Shown: positions 12,007 through 23,200, counted from the stretch's first letter. The stretch: 64,000 nt of DNA from Kingdonia uniflora (GCA_014058105.1 JACGCM010000750.1:930001-994000); one strand, 5' to 3'. Notes: generated by a model from the sequence alone, not told the origin. Program-made: numbers and translations.

Positions 12007-12615
12007 TGTAATGGCCTAATTTCGTGAGCTCGACTTGGCCTGGAATTAGTCCTTACACCAATGTACATATGACTACAATCTAGTAAACAAGAAATAATAC
12101 AGGTATTTAGCATGGAAAACCTATGAATTGGTTAAAAAACTATGACCTCGCTTTGAAGGTTTTGTATCAGTAACTTTTATTGCTTGAGGCTGACGATATC
12201 TTATTCCAAGTTATCTCTAGACTTCAAATTATTTGATCTTGTGAATAAGAAGTTTTGAGTGTTTTAGAATCTCTAAAGATATCGTCTTCTTCGTGATTTC
12301 TCGTATATATTTATGGTTCCTATCTCTTCTAGAACATTTCTTTTATATCCGTAGCTCTTCATCATGCGGGAGCACGTTCTCCGAACAATGTGGTTAGTGG
12401 CTATTGACTGAGTAACTGTTAAGTTCGTGTGAGATAGATGGTTTTGACTTGTTTAGGTTTTCAGTTTAAGCTCGACCCACTTTTATTATTACTTCGTAGA
12501 GTATATGGCAATGTTTGACTGATAAGTCAAGTGGAGGATACATGAGCCTGATATGGAGCTAATTTAAACTGGGGATAGCTCAAATTTAGGTGAGATCGAG
12601 AGATAGGCCCCTACA
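12007..12615 (-). repeat. 3' LTR of Tat copy 2
   Basis: 609 bp; plus-strand start TGTAATGGCCTAATTTCGTG and end GATAGGCCCCTACA. It pairs with 25688-26308. TG...CA ends are intact in element orientation. Confidence 0.92.
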
Positions 12616-12626
12616 ATCGCCCCCTC
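12616..12626 (-). other. Polypurine tract of Tat copy 2
   Basis: The minus strand reads GAGGGGGCGAT immediately before the 3' LTR. A decayed equivalent, GAGGAAGCGAT, precedes the copy 3 3' LTR. This is the plus-strand DNA priming site in LTR elements. Confidence 0.82.
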
Positions 12627-12872
12627 GCAACCGAAGTCACGAGTGGCTTTGGTTAAGAAAGAATCTGGGTATATGGGTATTCGGGTTGGAAGTTGAATTT
12701 TAAAAGAAGTACTGACATTTGTTAACTGTATGGGAAATGTGCATGCCAAAAGAGGATGTATGTGTATTGAATGTTAATGCGAATTAATGGATGTGACAGT
12801 ATAGGCTTGAAGAGTTAAGTCTTATTCAATGATAACACTTGGGAAAACGTACCTGCACAATAAATATAGGGT

Positions 12873-12880
12873 TATATAAA
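12873..12880 (+). promoter_or_regulatory. TATA-like box of antisense promoter 1, Tat copy 2
   Basis: TATATAAA lies 71 bases before the ATG of aORF1 in the surrounding word GGTTATATAAAGGGTACCTG. Copy 3 keeps the same word with one change (GGTTATATAAAGAGTACCTG) on its minus strand, complement of 44239-44258. Conservation between old copies suggests function while the element was active. Confidence 0.62.
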
Positions 12881-12950
12881 GGGTACCTGCACCGTGCATT
12901 ATGACAAAGTACGTTGTGGTCTGTTACAAAATTCTTTGCTAGTTCTGAAG

Positions 12951-13253
12951 ATGGTGAAAACTCGTAGGATAGCCCTTAAGGAGCGAATTGCTTCTGAAAT
13001 GCAGAGGTTGAAGTTCATAATTTTTGGGGACCACTCGCTAGAGGATCCTGTTCCTGCTTCTGTCCCTCCGACGTATAGGGGTATGTCAGCAGACAAAGCG
13101 GCTGATGCTGAGGAGGCTTTTTATTGTAGATGGAGATTTTACCACGCTGTCTTAACAAGCGTGCAACGTTGGGCTTTTCTCCGCATTCTTGCGGAGGACA
13201 AGGTTAGGGAAACAGATGCTGGGATAGCCATGACTGCGGTGCAGTTGTGCTGA
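12951..13253 (+). CDS. Antisense small ORF 1 (aORF1) of Tat copy 2, unknown function
   Basis: This 100-codon ORF is transcribed against gag-pol, just inside the 3' LTR. I place the start at 12951 (MVKTRRIALKE) because copy 3 keeps an equivalent ATG (MAKAHRLVLEE) and because aORF2 starts the same way. The upstream ATG at 12900 is not conserved. Recognisable blocks are GDHSLEDPVPASVPPTYRG, EEAFYCRWRFYHAVL and LAEDKVRETDAGIA; the same blocks occur in copy 3 (43874-44119). A possible 3'-terminal exon at 13544-13600 reads GEQSLKQDELKDLM after a TTTTGTATCAG acceptor-like site and is also present in copy 3. There is no signal peptide or membrane helix. I do not recognise the family. Confidence 0.6.
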   Translation: MVKTRRIALKERIASEMQRLKFIIFGDHSLEDPVPASVPPTYRGMSADKAADAEEAFYCRWRFYHAVLTSVQRWAFLRILAEDKVRETDAGIAMTAVQLC

Positions 13254-14178
13254 TCTTTTGAGTCACAATGGATTCTAAGGTCGGACCCTCTTCATTTATA
13301 CCAACTCTGCAGAGGTAGCAGTTTTAGAAGAGGCGGTGATGGTAATGGAGGAGGGAGACGAACAGTGAAAGTCTGCTTCTGTATTTCAATCACTTTCTTG
13401 CACTAAGGAGACCTTCAGTTTGAAGAGTTGGTTCCAGCACTGAGTTCTCTGCTTGTATAGTTTCTATTTGAAGTTTATCTAGACTTAGTCCAAACTCACG
13501 TGAGGGAAGTTTTTTTTTGTTTTTAATTTTTGTTTTGTATCAGGGTGAACAATCACTGAAGCAGGATGAACTGAAGGATTTGATGTGTCAGAGTGCCTGA
13601 ATGACCAATTACTTGCAAAAGCATTTAAAACTTGTTATTTATAAAGTACTTCAAGTTAGGTACTGGACAGATTAGGTATCTATAAAGTACCTGAGATCAA
13701 CTACTTGAAAGTCTTGTTATCTGTAAAAATACGTGTAATCTTTTTTGACATGAATAAAATTTGTCATCATATTTTTGTTGTTGATATAGGTATTGAATAG
13801 CTCTTAGAAATCGAGCTGAAATGTTTAGAGGAATGAATGAAATGAAATTAAATGTATGAGTGCCGATAGTACGGTTATTGCAACATTCGAACTGAAATAT
13901 ATATGTGTGAAATTTATGTTGTGATGTAAGTATGATTCGTCCTGCGTGCTGGAAATGTAGGAGAGAAGAATTGTAGGAAATTTGTAAAGTGAAAATTCGA
14001 TCTAATAGATGTCGATAGAAGAATAAATTTGGAAATAATAAGTTCAATCTAAAAAGTTATGGAATGATTGAGTTCGAAGGAAGGGATAAGGTCAAATAAT
14101 TTTTCTCAAGATTCTGGGTTTTTTGTTACGAGATAAAATGTCAATATCACGTTCTGAGGGGAAAGTGTAGTAAAAATG
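13254..14178. other. Spacer between antisense ORFs 1 and 2
   Basis: AT-rich spacer with no intact ORF that I trust. It includes the possible 3' exon of aORF1 (13544-13600). A block near 13650-13700 (AAGTACCT and related words) and one near 13900-14100 recur in copy 3 at about 43300-43460. Nothing else was seen. Confidence 0.5.
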
Positions 14179-14186
14179 TATAAATA
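14179..14186 (+). promoter_or_regulatory. TATA-like box of antisense promoter 2, Tat copy 2
   Basis: TATAAATA occurs in the context ATGTATAAATAAGGGTAGAA, 39 bases before the aORF2 ATG. Copy 3 has ATGTATAAATAAGGGTTGAA at the equivalent minus-strand place (near 43145-43163). Confidence 0.62.
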
Positions 14187-14224
14187 AGGGTAGAATGAGC
14201 TTTGAATATGGGGAAGAGATAAGG

Positions 14225-14530
14225 ATGGTGCGGACTCGATCTCAGAGAATACGTCATGCTACTGATGGACGATTAGACATAAAGATCGCTGAAGTGTGGG
14301 AAAAGATTTTTGGATTGTTTGGTTATGATGCTGAGTTACCAGTGAGGGAGCGTCAACTAGAAGGATTAGATGCAAGGGGTTGGGAACTTGAGTATGCCTG
14401 TTATTTCTATGAGGTATGTTTTCTTGAACTGGTGAAGGATCCTGTATATCGAGAAGAGGTGGTTGGATTGATTGCTGAGGTGGAGATCGAATTTGAGGAT
14501 ATAAGGATTATTGTAGGTAAATTGGTTTGA
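14225..14530 (+). CDS. Antisense small ORF 2 (aORF2) of Tat copy 2, unknown function
   Basis: A 101-codon ORF starting MVRTRSQRIRHATDGRLD, chosen over the in-frame ATG 30 bases upstream because of the shared M-V-[K/R]-T-R start with aORF1. The middle reads ELEYACYFYEVCFLELVKDP. The placement of aromatic F-Y and of L/V residues resembles the FYCRWRFYHAVL block of aORF1, so the two look like diverged paralogues. It is acidic overall and lacks membrane segments. It has its own TATA-like box. The copy 3 equivalent (about 42780-43120) is broken by frameshifts. The family was not recognised. Confidence 0.58.
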   Translation: MVRTRSQRIRHATDGRLDIKIAEVWEKIFGLFGYDAELPVRERQLEGLDARGWELEYACYFYEVCFLELVKDPVYREEVVGLIAEVEIEFEDIRIIVGKLV

Positions 14531-14752
14531 TGTGGTTCCCTAGGTGATCAAGGCTATTTTTGATGCATCTCTATGTGAGGTTCATGGAATGGATGTAAAA
14601 TAGGTGTGATGATAGAATAGGATTGTGCTAAGTTTGAATAAATATGAAAGAAATTGTGGAATAGATCCTTCATTCATGTGAATGTTGCTTGTTACTATTG
14701 CGTAAAAATGAATTTGAAAATATTTGAAAATCTGTTATGGTAGCTTTGGAAA

Positions 14753-14775
14753 TGACGTCATTGTTGCTATAAGAG
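14753..14775 (+). promoter_or_regulatory. TGACGTCA plus TATA-like box of antisense promoter 3, Tat copy 2
   Basis: A palindromic TGACGTCA (14753-14760) is followed after a few bases by CTATAAGA. The flanking words TGTTATGGTAGCTTTG and AGAAGAAG are retained at the equivalent place in copy 3 (42561-42580 and flanks). TGACGTCA is a typical bZIP/TGA-factor binding core in plants. It stands about 200 bases ahead of the first exon of the long antisense gene. Confidence 0.58.
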
Positions 14776-14983
14776 TAAAAGAAGAAGCACGTATAGAAAA
14801 ATAGAGAGGTTCTAAATTTGTCTCTTGTGAGATGTTATGAAAACTCGATTACGTGTAAAGAGTGAGTCAATATGAGTGGGGCAAGGTAGAGGGTGATTTG
14901 AAAAAAATAGATAAAAATATTATATAATATAAGTAAAAAGTAATGATAGGAAAGCGTTTGTACCGAAAAGGTACAAGACGTCT

Positions 14984-17900
14984 GACATGGATAGTTAAAG
15001 GGACGCCTTGGTTCCAAAACCTAGGACGGCTCGTGCGAGGCTCAATAACTGCCAATACTTAGAGAGAGAAAATATAAATACCGCTTCATCTTCGTCAGTC
15101 AAATGTTTTTCAACATCTGAAAACTTTAAGAGCAGTGAGAGAGGAAGGAAAAAGAGAGGCAAAAATAGTACTAAAACTTATGTAGATTCAAACAAGAGGG
15201 ATCATCAGTCAAAGCGTGAGAGAAGTGCTGAATCTGAGTTACGAAGGTGGTTGTGCAGCAGCATGGTGAGGGAAGGATACGGCACTGCCTCGGATTCACA
15301 TTCCGATATAGAAGGTTAGTAGATATGTATAATATGTGTATGTGCTTTTGAAAATCGATTTTGTATTGTTTGGAAAGTGATAAATTACTATTTATAGTAA
15401 TTTAAGAAAATCAATTTTTATAAGAGATATGAATGATATTTGAATATGGTTGACGTATATAAATTGAAGATAACAATAGATACCGAGACCTGTGTGTAGG
15501 CCGATCGTGAGGAGTGTTGTGTAGGATAAAAATCCTTACTTGTAGTTGAGATGAGGAACTCCACTGTAAGTGAGGCCTCGACCTCTGGTAGGGCAACTGA
15601 GTCTGAAATTGAAGTGTCCGAAGGTGCGGAAAAAGTAGGTGTTGATCAATTTCCGGATTTCCCTGGAAGATTGGTATCCTACCCTCCTCGCTTAGATGCA
15701 TTTATAGAGTTCTGTAAAACGAAGGTTGCAATAGGAGCTAGATGGGGGATGTTCAGAGCACATACACATATTATACAAAAATGATTTGGGGAGAGGAATA
15801 CTTTTATTTGTTGGCTGATTAGGGGATGTACGGTAGCAACGGGAGAGGAATACTTTTATTTGCTGGCTGATTTGGGGAAGGGGAAAAAAGATAGGGGTAT
15901 AGATTAATTAATTTCTTTTGAGTACTTTGATGGGGATGTTCAGAGCGAACTCTTGGAGGGTTTTTTGTGTTACCTGTCTCAGTTGGAGTATGGGTTGAGG
16001 CTTTTCCTTAGCCATCTGGCAAAAAGGATTATGAATCTTATCGGTGTATGTCATGTTCAAATGAATGGGAACATGTAGGAGGTTATAAGTGTTTGTGAAG
16101 CTTTGAACTCACAGTGGGATGGACAGGGTAGAAAGAGGAGGATATCCTCTGAGGATGTGTTACAGATTTATGTGTTAAAAAATTTGGCCCAAGTAGAGAG
16201 GCTTATTTTTGCACGAAGGCAACTCGACTTCGCTTCTTCGATCTAAACTTAGCAGGTCGACTTTGGAACGATAGTGTGATAGGGGTGAAGGGTGATTGCC
16301 TTCAGAGAGATGATGAAGAACCCATGGAACTTCTGCTTAGAACTGTAAAACAACGTAAGTATAACAATGCATAATGTATAACATTGATAATTGAAGTTGT
16401 AAGATGTTTACTGATGTTGATGTCTTGTTGGATAAAGTTACTCTAGAAGAGACTGAGCTCGAGGCAGTATTAGAAGATTTTGGTATCAGCAGGAAGAAAC
16501 GTGCTAACAGCTGAGTCGAAAAATTTTTAAAATCCCAGTCTACAAGGCTAATAACGAGTGCTGATAGCAGCAAAAAGAAGGGGACTGATGGAGAAAGACA
16601 AGCAAGCTTGCCAAAGACCTCTGGAATGGATAGGGGATTACCCGTGTCCATTACGTTGAGCAAGTTAGCTCGAACGTTCCCCAAAAGGCAATAGCTAAAG
16701 CATCTTGCGGCTGCTGGGACTTCGGGAAGTAGTACTACCACCGAGAATGCGAAGTAGACAAGGGTTGATTCTTCTGAAGTATCTGGCGGGAAGGTCATTG
16801 AGGATCGACCTGATATGGAGGTCGGCTGGAGAAAGGTAGAAGAGAAGGCCAGGCTGGCAGATCTCTATGAAGAGGAGGAGTTGAGGAAAATTCTAGGCTC
16901 ATATGCTCGATTATGTATTTGTGATGGATTTTGTACTATGACTTGAGCTAATCAATAAGGTTGATTTGTTATTTTGTAGGCTGCTCGATTCATAAAGGCA
17001 ATCTACCTAGGGGTTGAGGAGGAGAGTGCCGAGCTGAAGAGGAAAAATGTTGAGCTCAAAAGGAATGTAGCTTGGCTGAAAAATGATTTGAGCAAGGAGG
17101 AGAAACGGCTGGAGGCGCTGAAGGCTTCTCAAGTTGCTGAGGTTAACAGGCTGCAAGCGGAGGCGAGAATGGACTTGGAGGAGGTGGGGACCGAGGGTTA
17201 CAGGCTCGGGCATCACCTTATGTCCAAAGGATACTTGGAAGAGGAGGTGGATGCCATTAGGGAAGACACCTATATGGAGGATGAGGATGATGAGGTTGAA
17301 GATGATGTCGTTGGGTGGCTGATGGGCTGGATGGTGTTTCTCCTCAGACGGCGAGGAATAACCATGAGGATGATAAAGAGTGCCCAAAGACTGAAATTGA
17401 GAAGGTAGGATAATATGATTGTACTGTGATTGTATGAATATGTAGGATATTGTAAACTGGCTGGACATATTTTGGATAGAATCCTATAGGCTAAGTTACT
17501 TTCTATAAACCTTTGCTGTTGGAACTTAAGGGCATTCGACTCAGCATAAAAGAGTTAGAGGTTGATCTTGCCACGGAGGGAGAGAGACATCAGCATCTCT
17601 ATTTTCTTCGCAAGCAGAGCTTAGACTTGTGAATATACGTTATGGAGTATCCACCCGAGATTATACTTCAACTTTAAGTTCAGAAGTAGTTGTACATAGT
17701 GAATGTTAAAAAAATTATCTTGTTAGACATGACGAATGTAGTGTTGGATGTTCTAAATCGAACTGATATAATATATCTGTAATATGTAGGTTAAATTGGA
17801 GTTAATTCACCTTCGCAAAGATGAAGCTCTCCAATGTAGCCAGGAATTTTTAGAAGAGTTTGATAGGAGGAAAGAGGCGTATGAAGTTCGAGAAGATCAT

Positions 17901-19241
17901 CACGTGAAGGTGCATTTCAAATACGTTTAGGCGACGCAGAAAGTTGTTGACCTATCTTGGCCAATCGATGAAAAGAATGCTGAAATAGAGAAAGGATGAA
18001 AGGAGATCAAGAAATTAAAATAACTTGGAGCGAAACTCAAAAACCTGAATAATGCATTATTGGCAAAAAGCAAGGAGGCAGACATGGCCCATTACCGTGT
18101 GCAGGCTTTAGAAAGGTCAGAGGATCATCTGAATCGATTGGTGGCTGGTTTGAGAAGGGACCTAGCAAAGAAAACACATAACCAGGAGAAAATTCAATAT
18201 CATTTGGCAAATAGTAAGAGCGAGCTGGGCGATTTAAGAAGAAATTAGTCGATAAAGATAACGACATAAAGATAGCTCGAGACGATCTAACTATGTCTGA
18301 ATTTGCAGCTGAGCAATTGGCTATAGCTTTTTTTGCAAAGAATATGGAATTGCAGTCAGTTCAGCAGAGATGCAATGAGTTGAATGAAAGGGTGGCACAC
18401 CTGAAGGCTGAATTGAGTCAGGTCAACTTGCGTGCCAGGAATGTTGAGGCAGGGGAGCGCTCGAAGGGGAAGAAAAATGATGGCAGGAACACTCTTGTTC
18501 AAGGCAATATTGTTAGCCTATCAGCTCGAATAAGTGGGCTAGAGGGGGATGTAGCTCGGATTCAAGAAAATGTGCGTAGAGGGGTGGAGCAATTATGGGC
18601 GTGTGAAGGTAAACATGACGCTGCTCTTACGAGGGAGAGAGAAATAGAGAGTGTTATCAGATCGAAGGAGATCGTGATAAGGGACAAAGAGGAATTATTA
18701 AAGAAAGTTCCCGATGCGAACGAACTGAAGAAGGAGGTCGAGGCACTTCGTGCTCAAGTTGCAGAATTGGAGATGATTAATTAAGCTAAGTTAGCAAAAA
18801 AAAAAATCTATAGAGAACATAGCCTTTAAAAATTGGGTAGACAGAGAACTGGAGAGTCACAATGCTAAGTACAAAAGGTTAGGAGATCACCTTCAAAGGG
18901 CGAGGACGTCTTGGTCTCACTCAGTTGTAACTCAAGCCGTGCATTCAAACTTGTTGAGATCTGTGATTGCTTATTTCGCAAAAGAGGTTAAAAGAATTGA
19001 GTTAGAGAGAGATACCTTGTTTGACTGTATGTCAGAAAGAAGATGTATCAGCAAGGCTAACATAGATCAAGAAGATTACACTAGCTCCATGGGAACGGAT
19101 CTAGGCCCTCGATCTGCTGAATTAATAGAGGAGGGTAAGACTGTTGTCATTACTCAAGCTCGAGAATTTATGGCTAGTCGGCCTCCTGCTGTAGGGGTAA
19201 GTGGAGCTGACATCCCCACAGCAAAAAAAACGCCATTGTAG
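14984..19241 (+). pseudogene. Antisense spliced gene (aORF3) of Tat copy 2, Transposase_28-like plus coiled coil
   Basis: A multi-exon gene on the strand opposite to gag-pol. Exon 1 (to 15314) has RARLNNCQYLERENINTASS and a lysine-rich stretch; its donor is GAAG/GTTAGT. Exon 2 (15546-16354) opens MRNSTVSEAS and carries DFPGRLVSYPPRLDAF, ATGEEYFYLLADL and LEYGL blocks; its donor is GTAAGT. A later acceptor TTATTTTGTAG/GCTGCTCG precedes an exon with LKRNVAWLKNDLSKEEKRLE (near 17070). The last exon (17790-19241) is coiled coil: MAHYRVQALERSEDHLNRLV near 18085, NIVSLSARISGLEGDVARIQ near 18510, ending GADIPTAKKTPL. Frameshifts and stops (for example 15780, 16513, 18001) show decay. Known relatives are extra ORFs of Tat elements; the biochemical role is unknown. 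A short TTG-started frame at 15008 hides a conserved stop at codon 4 after an ATG. Confidence 0.68.
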
Positions 19242-19249
19242 TGGTTTTA

Positions 19250-19840
19250 TAAAAACCTGAAAAAGAAATAATATGTGTTGTAGACATGTTGAGAGATGAA
19301 AGCTAGTTTTATCTTTGCCTTATCTTATATCTTGTTAAGATCTTCGATTAAAAACTAGTATTACCTTTATTTTAATCTTGGGGCTGAATTGATGCAGTCG
19401 ACACAAGCGTAACCTTGATCAAACCGATAGACTATCGTAGACATAGTTAAAGAGATGAAAGTTAGTATGACCTTTGCTATGTCTTATGTCTGGCAGAGTC
19501 CTTTGATTGAAAACAAGTTCTACCTTGTTCTAACCACGAGAAATTTAGTAGAGTCAACCAAATAATGTATATTCCTGATTTAACTGGTATGAAGTCGCAG
19601 ACATATGGAAAGATATAAAAGCTAGTATTACCTTTGCTTTATCTTATGTCAGGTAGAGTCCATTGATTGAAAACAATTGCTACCTTGCTCTAATCACAGG
19701 AGATTTAGTAGAATCAGCAAAACCAAGTATATTTTTGATTTAACTGATATGATGTCGATTGAAAGCTTGTATTATCTATATTTTAATCTTTGTATTGTCT
19801 ACAAAGTAAAGAGATGTATGAAGAAAACTTATAAGTTTTA
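19250..19840. repeat. ~160-bp tandem repeat between convergent genes (Tat copy 2)
   Basis: Three to four diverged units with the words GATGAAAGCTAG, CTTATGTCTGG, TTAGTAGAGTC and TTTAACTGGTATGA, the same family as at 3640-4380 and 38400-39100. It separates the end of aORF3 (19241) from the end of the integrase frame (about 19935). Confidence 0.83.
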
Positions 19841-19934
19841 TTGATTTCAGAAAAAGGATGTACATTGGATAGAGATAGAAATCATACTTCTGGAATGAAA
19901 AAAGAGAAACTGAAATGGAGTAGTGAGGGATCTA

Positions 19935-21060
19935 GCGATAATATCATTTCAGTCGCCTAGTAATCCAAGGACTCAAGATGTGGATGCCATCTTTTTTCAT
20001 GAGGTAATATGATCACAGGTATGAGAGACCTGTGAAAAGGAATGGACCCTCCCAATTGTCTTCTAGTTTTCCAGCATGAAACTCTTTACGGTGTTGGGGC
20101 ATTTTTCTGAGGATGAGATCATCGATTTGAAAGGTACGGCTTCTAACTCGTTTGTTGTACGAACTAGCTAGTAGATGGTGATATCGACCTAGGTTACCGA
20201 TGGCGCGTTCCCTGGTTTCATCAATCGAATTATGGTTATATGCCAATTCAAACTCAATTTCCTCGTCAGTTAGCTCGTGATCTTTGACTAGATGATGGTA
20301 TTCAAAAAGAATGACGGCCTCAGCGCCATAGGAAAGGAGGAATGGAATGCAGCCAGTTAACTGTCGTGGAGTGGTACAATATGCCAAAAGAACATGAAGG
20401 AGTTCCCGAACCTAGTTCCCTTTTTTCTAAGAGTGTAGCCTTTTCTTGAACCCATCAACGATGGTTTTGTTGGTGATTTCAGCTTGGCCATTGCCTTGAG
20501 GGCAGTAGGGGTTAAATGGTGAGTGAATGATGTTATACAGATTGAGGAAAACTACGACCTCTTCTCCAATAAATTGGGGCCCATAATCGATATGAATTAG
20601 GTGGGGGCACCCAAACTGAGTGATGATGTGTTCCCAGATAAAAGAGATGACCTATTTATCTCTAGTTTGACTGAGTAGAATTTCTTCTACCCATTTTGTA
20701 AAATAATCGGCAGCTACGTGGAGGTTGCGGCAGTTACCTGGAGAGTTACGAAATTTGTTGACCAAATCGAGCGCCCATCTTTTGAATGGCCAAAATACCT
20801 TTCTTGCATGGAGTTCGAGCGCAGGGGCGCATATCATCTTTCCATATCGTTGGCATGCATCATATTTCCGTGAGTGCTCCTCTGCTTGCTTGCACATGCC
20901 AGGCCAGAATACTCCTTATGTTATGTCCCCGTTTGCTAGTGTTCAACCTGCGGCGGCATGAGAGCCACAAGTTCCTTCATGTATATCGCGGAGCATCTCA
21001 TCTGCTTTCTGTTTGGAGAGGCACTTAAGGTAAGGCCCCGTGACTGATCGGTGGTATAAG
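19935..21060 (-). pseudogene. Integrase region of Tat copy 2
   Basis: The zinc-binding part (near 20870-21020) has HEGTCGSHA and CDACQRYGK. The core has FKRWALDLVNKF (first catalytic D), an IDYGPQF-like second D near 20590, and GNGQAEITNK (E) near 20480. The C-terminal part (20013-20387) reads GCIPFLLSYGAEAVI, GRYHHLLASSYNKRV and DLILRKMPQHRKEFH. It is the same protein as in copies 1 and 3. Stops interrupt it near 20400-20650 and near 20900-20960. Confidence 0.84.
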
Positions 21061-21239
21061 GTACCATTTTTATCGGTATTACGTATCGAGTTGTCTATTG
21101 GCTGTCGGCAATCCTTCGGATCTTCTGGAAGTAGTCTTTCACATTTGTTGTCGACACCAAGATAAAGTAAGAAAGGCTTTTGCCAATCGTTGTCTCCCCT
21201 TTTATCGCCCCCAGTGTTGATCGTGCATACAAAAATGCG

Positions 21240-21640
21240 ATCAATACTGGGGGTTGAAATCACTTTGATCTTGAGATATCAAGCTTCTGTGCCTAAAACC
21301 CTAGCTAGATATGCCAAGGAATCGGCGTGTCTATTTTTTCCTCAAGGATGATAATCGAGAGTATCTTAGGCAAACTTGCTCATCGTATATGCGACGAGGG
21401 CTGCATATTCGATCATCTTGCCATTTTTCTTGTATTGCTCAGAGTAATGGTAGATAATGAGTAGTGATTCTGTGTAAATAGAGAGCTCGGGGACGCCGAG
21501 CTCGATGGCGAGGTCGAGTTTGTGAATGAGATCTTCATACTTGGTGACATTATTTGAGGCCTCAAAATACAGGCAGATTTATTTCTTAATTCTATCGTTG
21601 GATGGGATAATCAGTACGATTCTAATTCCTGACCATGTGG
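21240..21640 (-). pseudogene. Second RNase H domain, Tat copy 2
   Basis: Collinear with 5811-6190 of copy 1. The minus strand still spells the N-V-T-K-Y-E block near 21545 and the L-V-G-V-P-E-L strand near 21490, and it ends near the GGGDKRGDNDWQ sequence that links to integrase. Several stops are present. Copy 3 has lost the first part of this domain by deletion. Confidence 0.68.
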
Positions 21641-21849
21641 GTCCTACTGATCTATCTTTTAGAAGTCTCCACCCCTTCCTTTAAATCCATTCTGCTCGCT
21701 CGTCAAATGCTTTTGGGGGTGGATCCTCTGTTGGTTCCTTTGAAAGGTCAGGATCGTACTCTTCCCACTCGGGATCTTCTACTAAAAAATTTGTGAGGAA
21801 ATCGGCCACGGCCTGTCCATTTTTGGAATGACGTTGTTCAAACTTGATA

Positions 21850-23200
21850 TCATGTTCTCCCAAACTGACTGACCACCTCATGCAATAAAAAAGATAATAA
21901 GTCTTCAGATGGGTGAACTAACCATTGTTGCACTCTTCTTGATTTTTCTTTCATGGATAGAACTTCCCGAAGTGGGTAGTTCGTCATGACTTTGACTGAA
22001 TGATCTTGGAAGTAGTGCTTGAGCTGCTGTGACGTATAAACAAGAGTGAGAAGAAGCTTCTCGATTTTAGAGTACCATATTTCCGCTGGAGTGAGGGCTT
22101 TGCTGATGAAGTAGACTAGCTTTTCAATTTTCCCTTCAAGTCGAATGAGAGTTGAGCTTAGTAAAGTATTTATAACTGCGAGGTAGATAATCAGTTCCTC
22201 ATTATCTATTGGGATGCTCATGATGGGAAACTTCCCTAAATAGGTTTTGAGATCATGAAAAGCTACCTTACACTCTGATATCCATTGAACCTCTTCATTT
22301 GGCTAAACATTTCCTCATATGGTACAACCACGGAGTAATAGGAATAGCAAACGATAGCGGTCTAAAGATTTTGAAATGTAACGGCTGAATGCGACAATCT
22401 TGCTGGCAAGTTTCGGAATGTCTTTAGTTGTTTTTGGAGAGGGCAAGTCGAGGAGACCCCGAATCTAATCTGGATCGGCCCTAATCCCCTTCTTATTAAT
22501 GAGCTGGCCTAGAAATTGACCTAAATGTACTTCGTATTGATACTTACCAGGATTGAGACGCATCCTATAAGATCAAACTATGTTGAATATTGTCTTGAGA
22601 TCTGAAATGTGATTGATAGACTGTAAGCACTTATACAAGAGATCATCAATGTAGACTTCCACGACTTTCCCGAGATGTACTTTAAACATAGTAGTCATCA
22701 ATCATTAATAAGTTGCACCTGCATTCTTAAATTCGAAGAGCATGACTTTGCAGTAATAAAGTCCTCTTTTAGTAATAAAGGTTGTCTTTTCTTGATCTTC
22801 ATCCAAGAGTAGAATCTGATTATATCCTGAAGCAGCGTCCATCATAAATAGGAGTTCATGACCTGCTGTAGAATCAAGGATCTGAGGAATGTTGGGAAGA
22901 GGAAAACTGTACTTTGGAATATGTTTGTTAAAATCGGCGAAATCCACACAAACGCGGACCTTTCCATTCTATTTTAGGACAGCGACGATGTCTGATATCC
23001 TATCTAGATACTTAGCTTCTCAAATGAACCCCACTTTGATCAATTTTCGATCTCCATGTTAATTTCATCTCGAAGTTGTGGCAATAGGCGCCGCCATTTT
23101 TGTTTGACTACGGTGGCGTTGATGTTGATTACCAATTTGTGACATGCCTTGGTCAGATTGACCCCAGGTATTTCTTCAAAAAACCATGCAAAAATGTCTT
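21850..23200 (-). pseudogene. Reverse transcriptase and gypsy RNase H, Tat copy 2
   Basis: The N-terminal RT segment spans 23040-23200 (VININATVVKQKWRRLLPQ). The palm at 22705-22947 has FPLPNIPQILDSTAG, MDAASGYNQILLL and ITKRGLYYCKVMLFEFKNAG. The catalytic box near 22640-22660 reads EVYIDDLLYK, so both aspartates survive. The RNase H region at 21850-22221 has STLIRLEGKIEKLVYFISKA and SVKVMTNYPLREVL. Stops after AGATY and between 22250 and 22690 break the frame. Confidence 0.84.

Noticed and set aside
13500..13543. Intron between GTGAGG at 13500 and the CAG before 13544 in aORF1
   Set aside because: Only 44 bases, too short for a usual plant intron, and the donor is changed in copy 3; a donor further upstream is more likely.
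17007..17468. 153-codon minus-strand ORF under aORF3 of copy 2
   Set aside because: Shadow opposite a coiled-coil exon; biased composition gives long open frames on the other strand.
20725..21028. Overlapping plus-strand ORFs under integrase of copy 2
   Set aside because: Opposite the integrase core and not conserved between copies.
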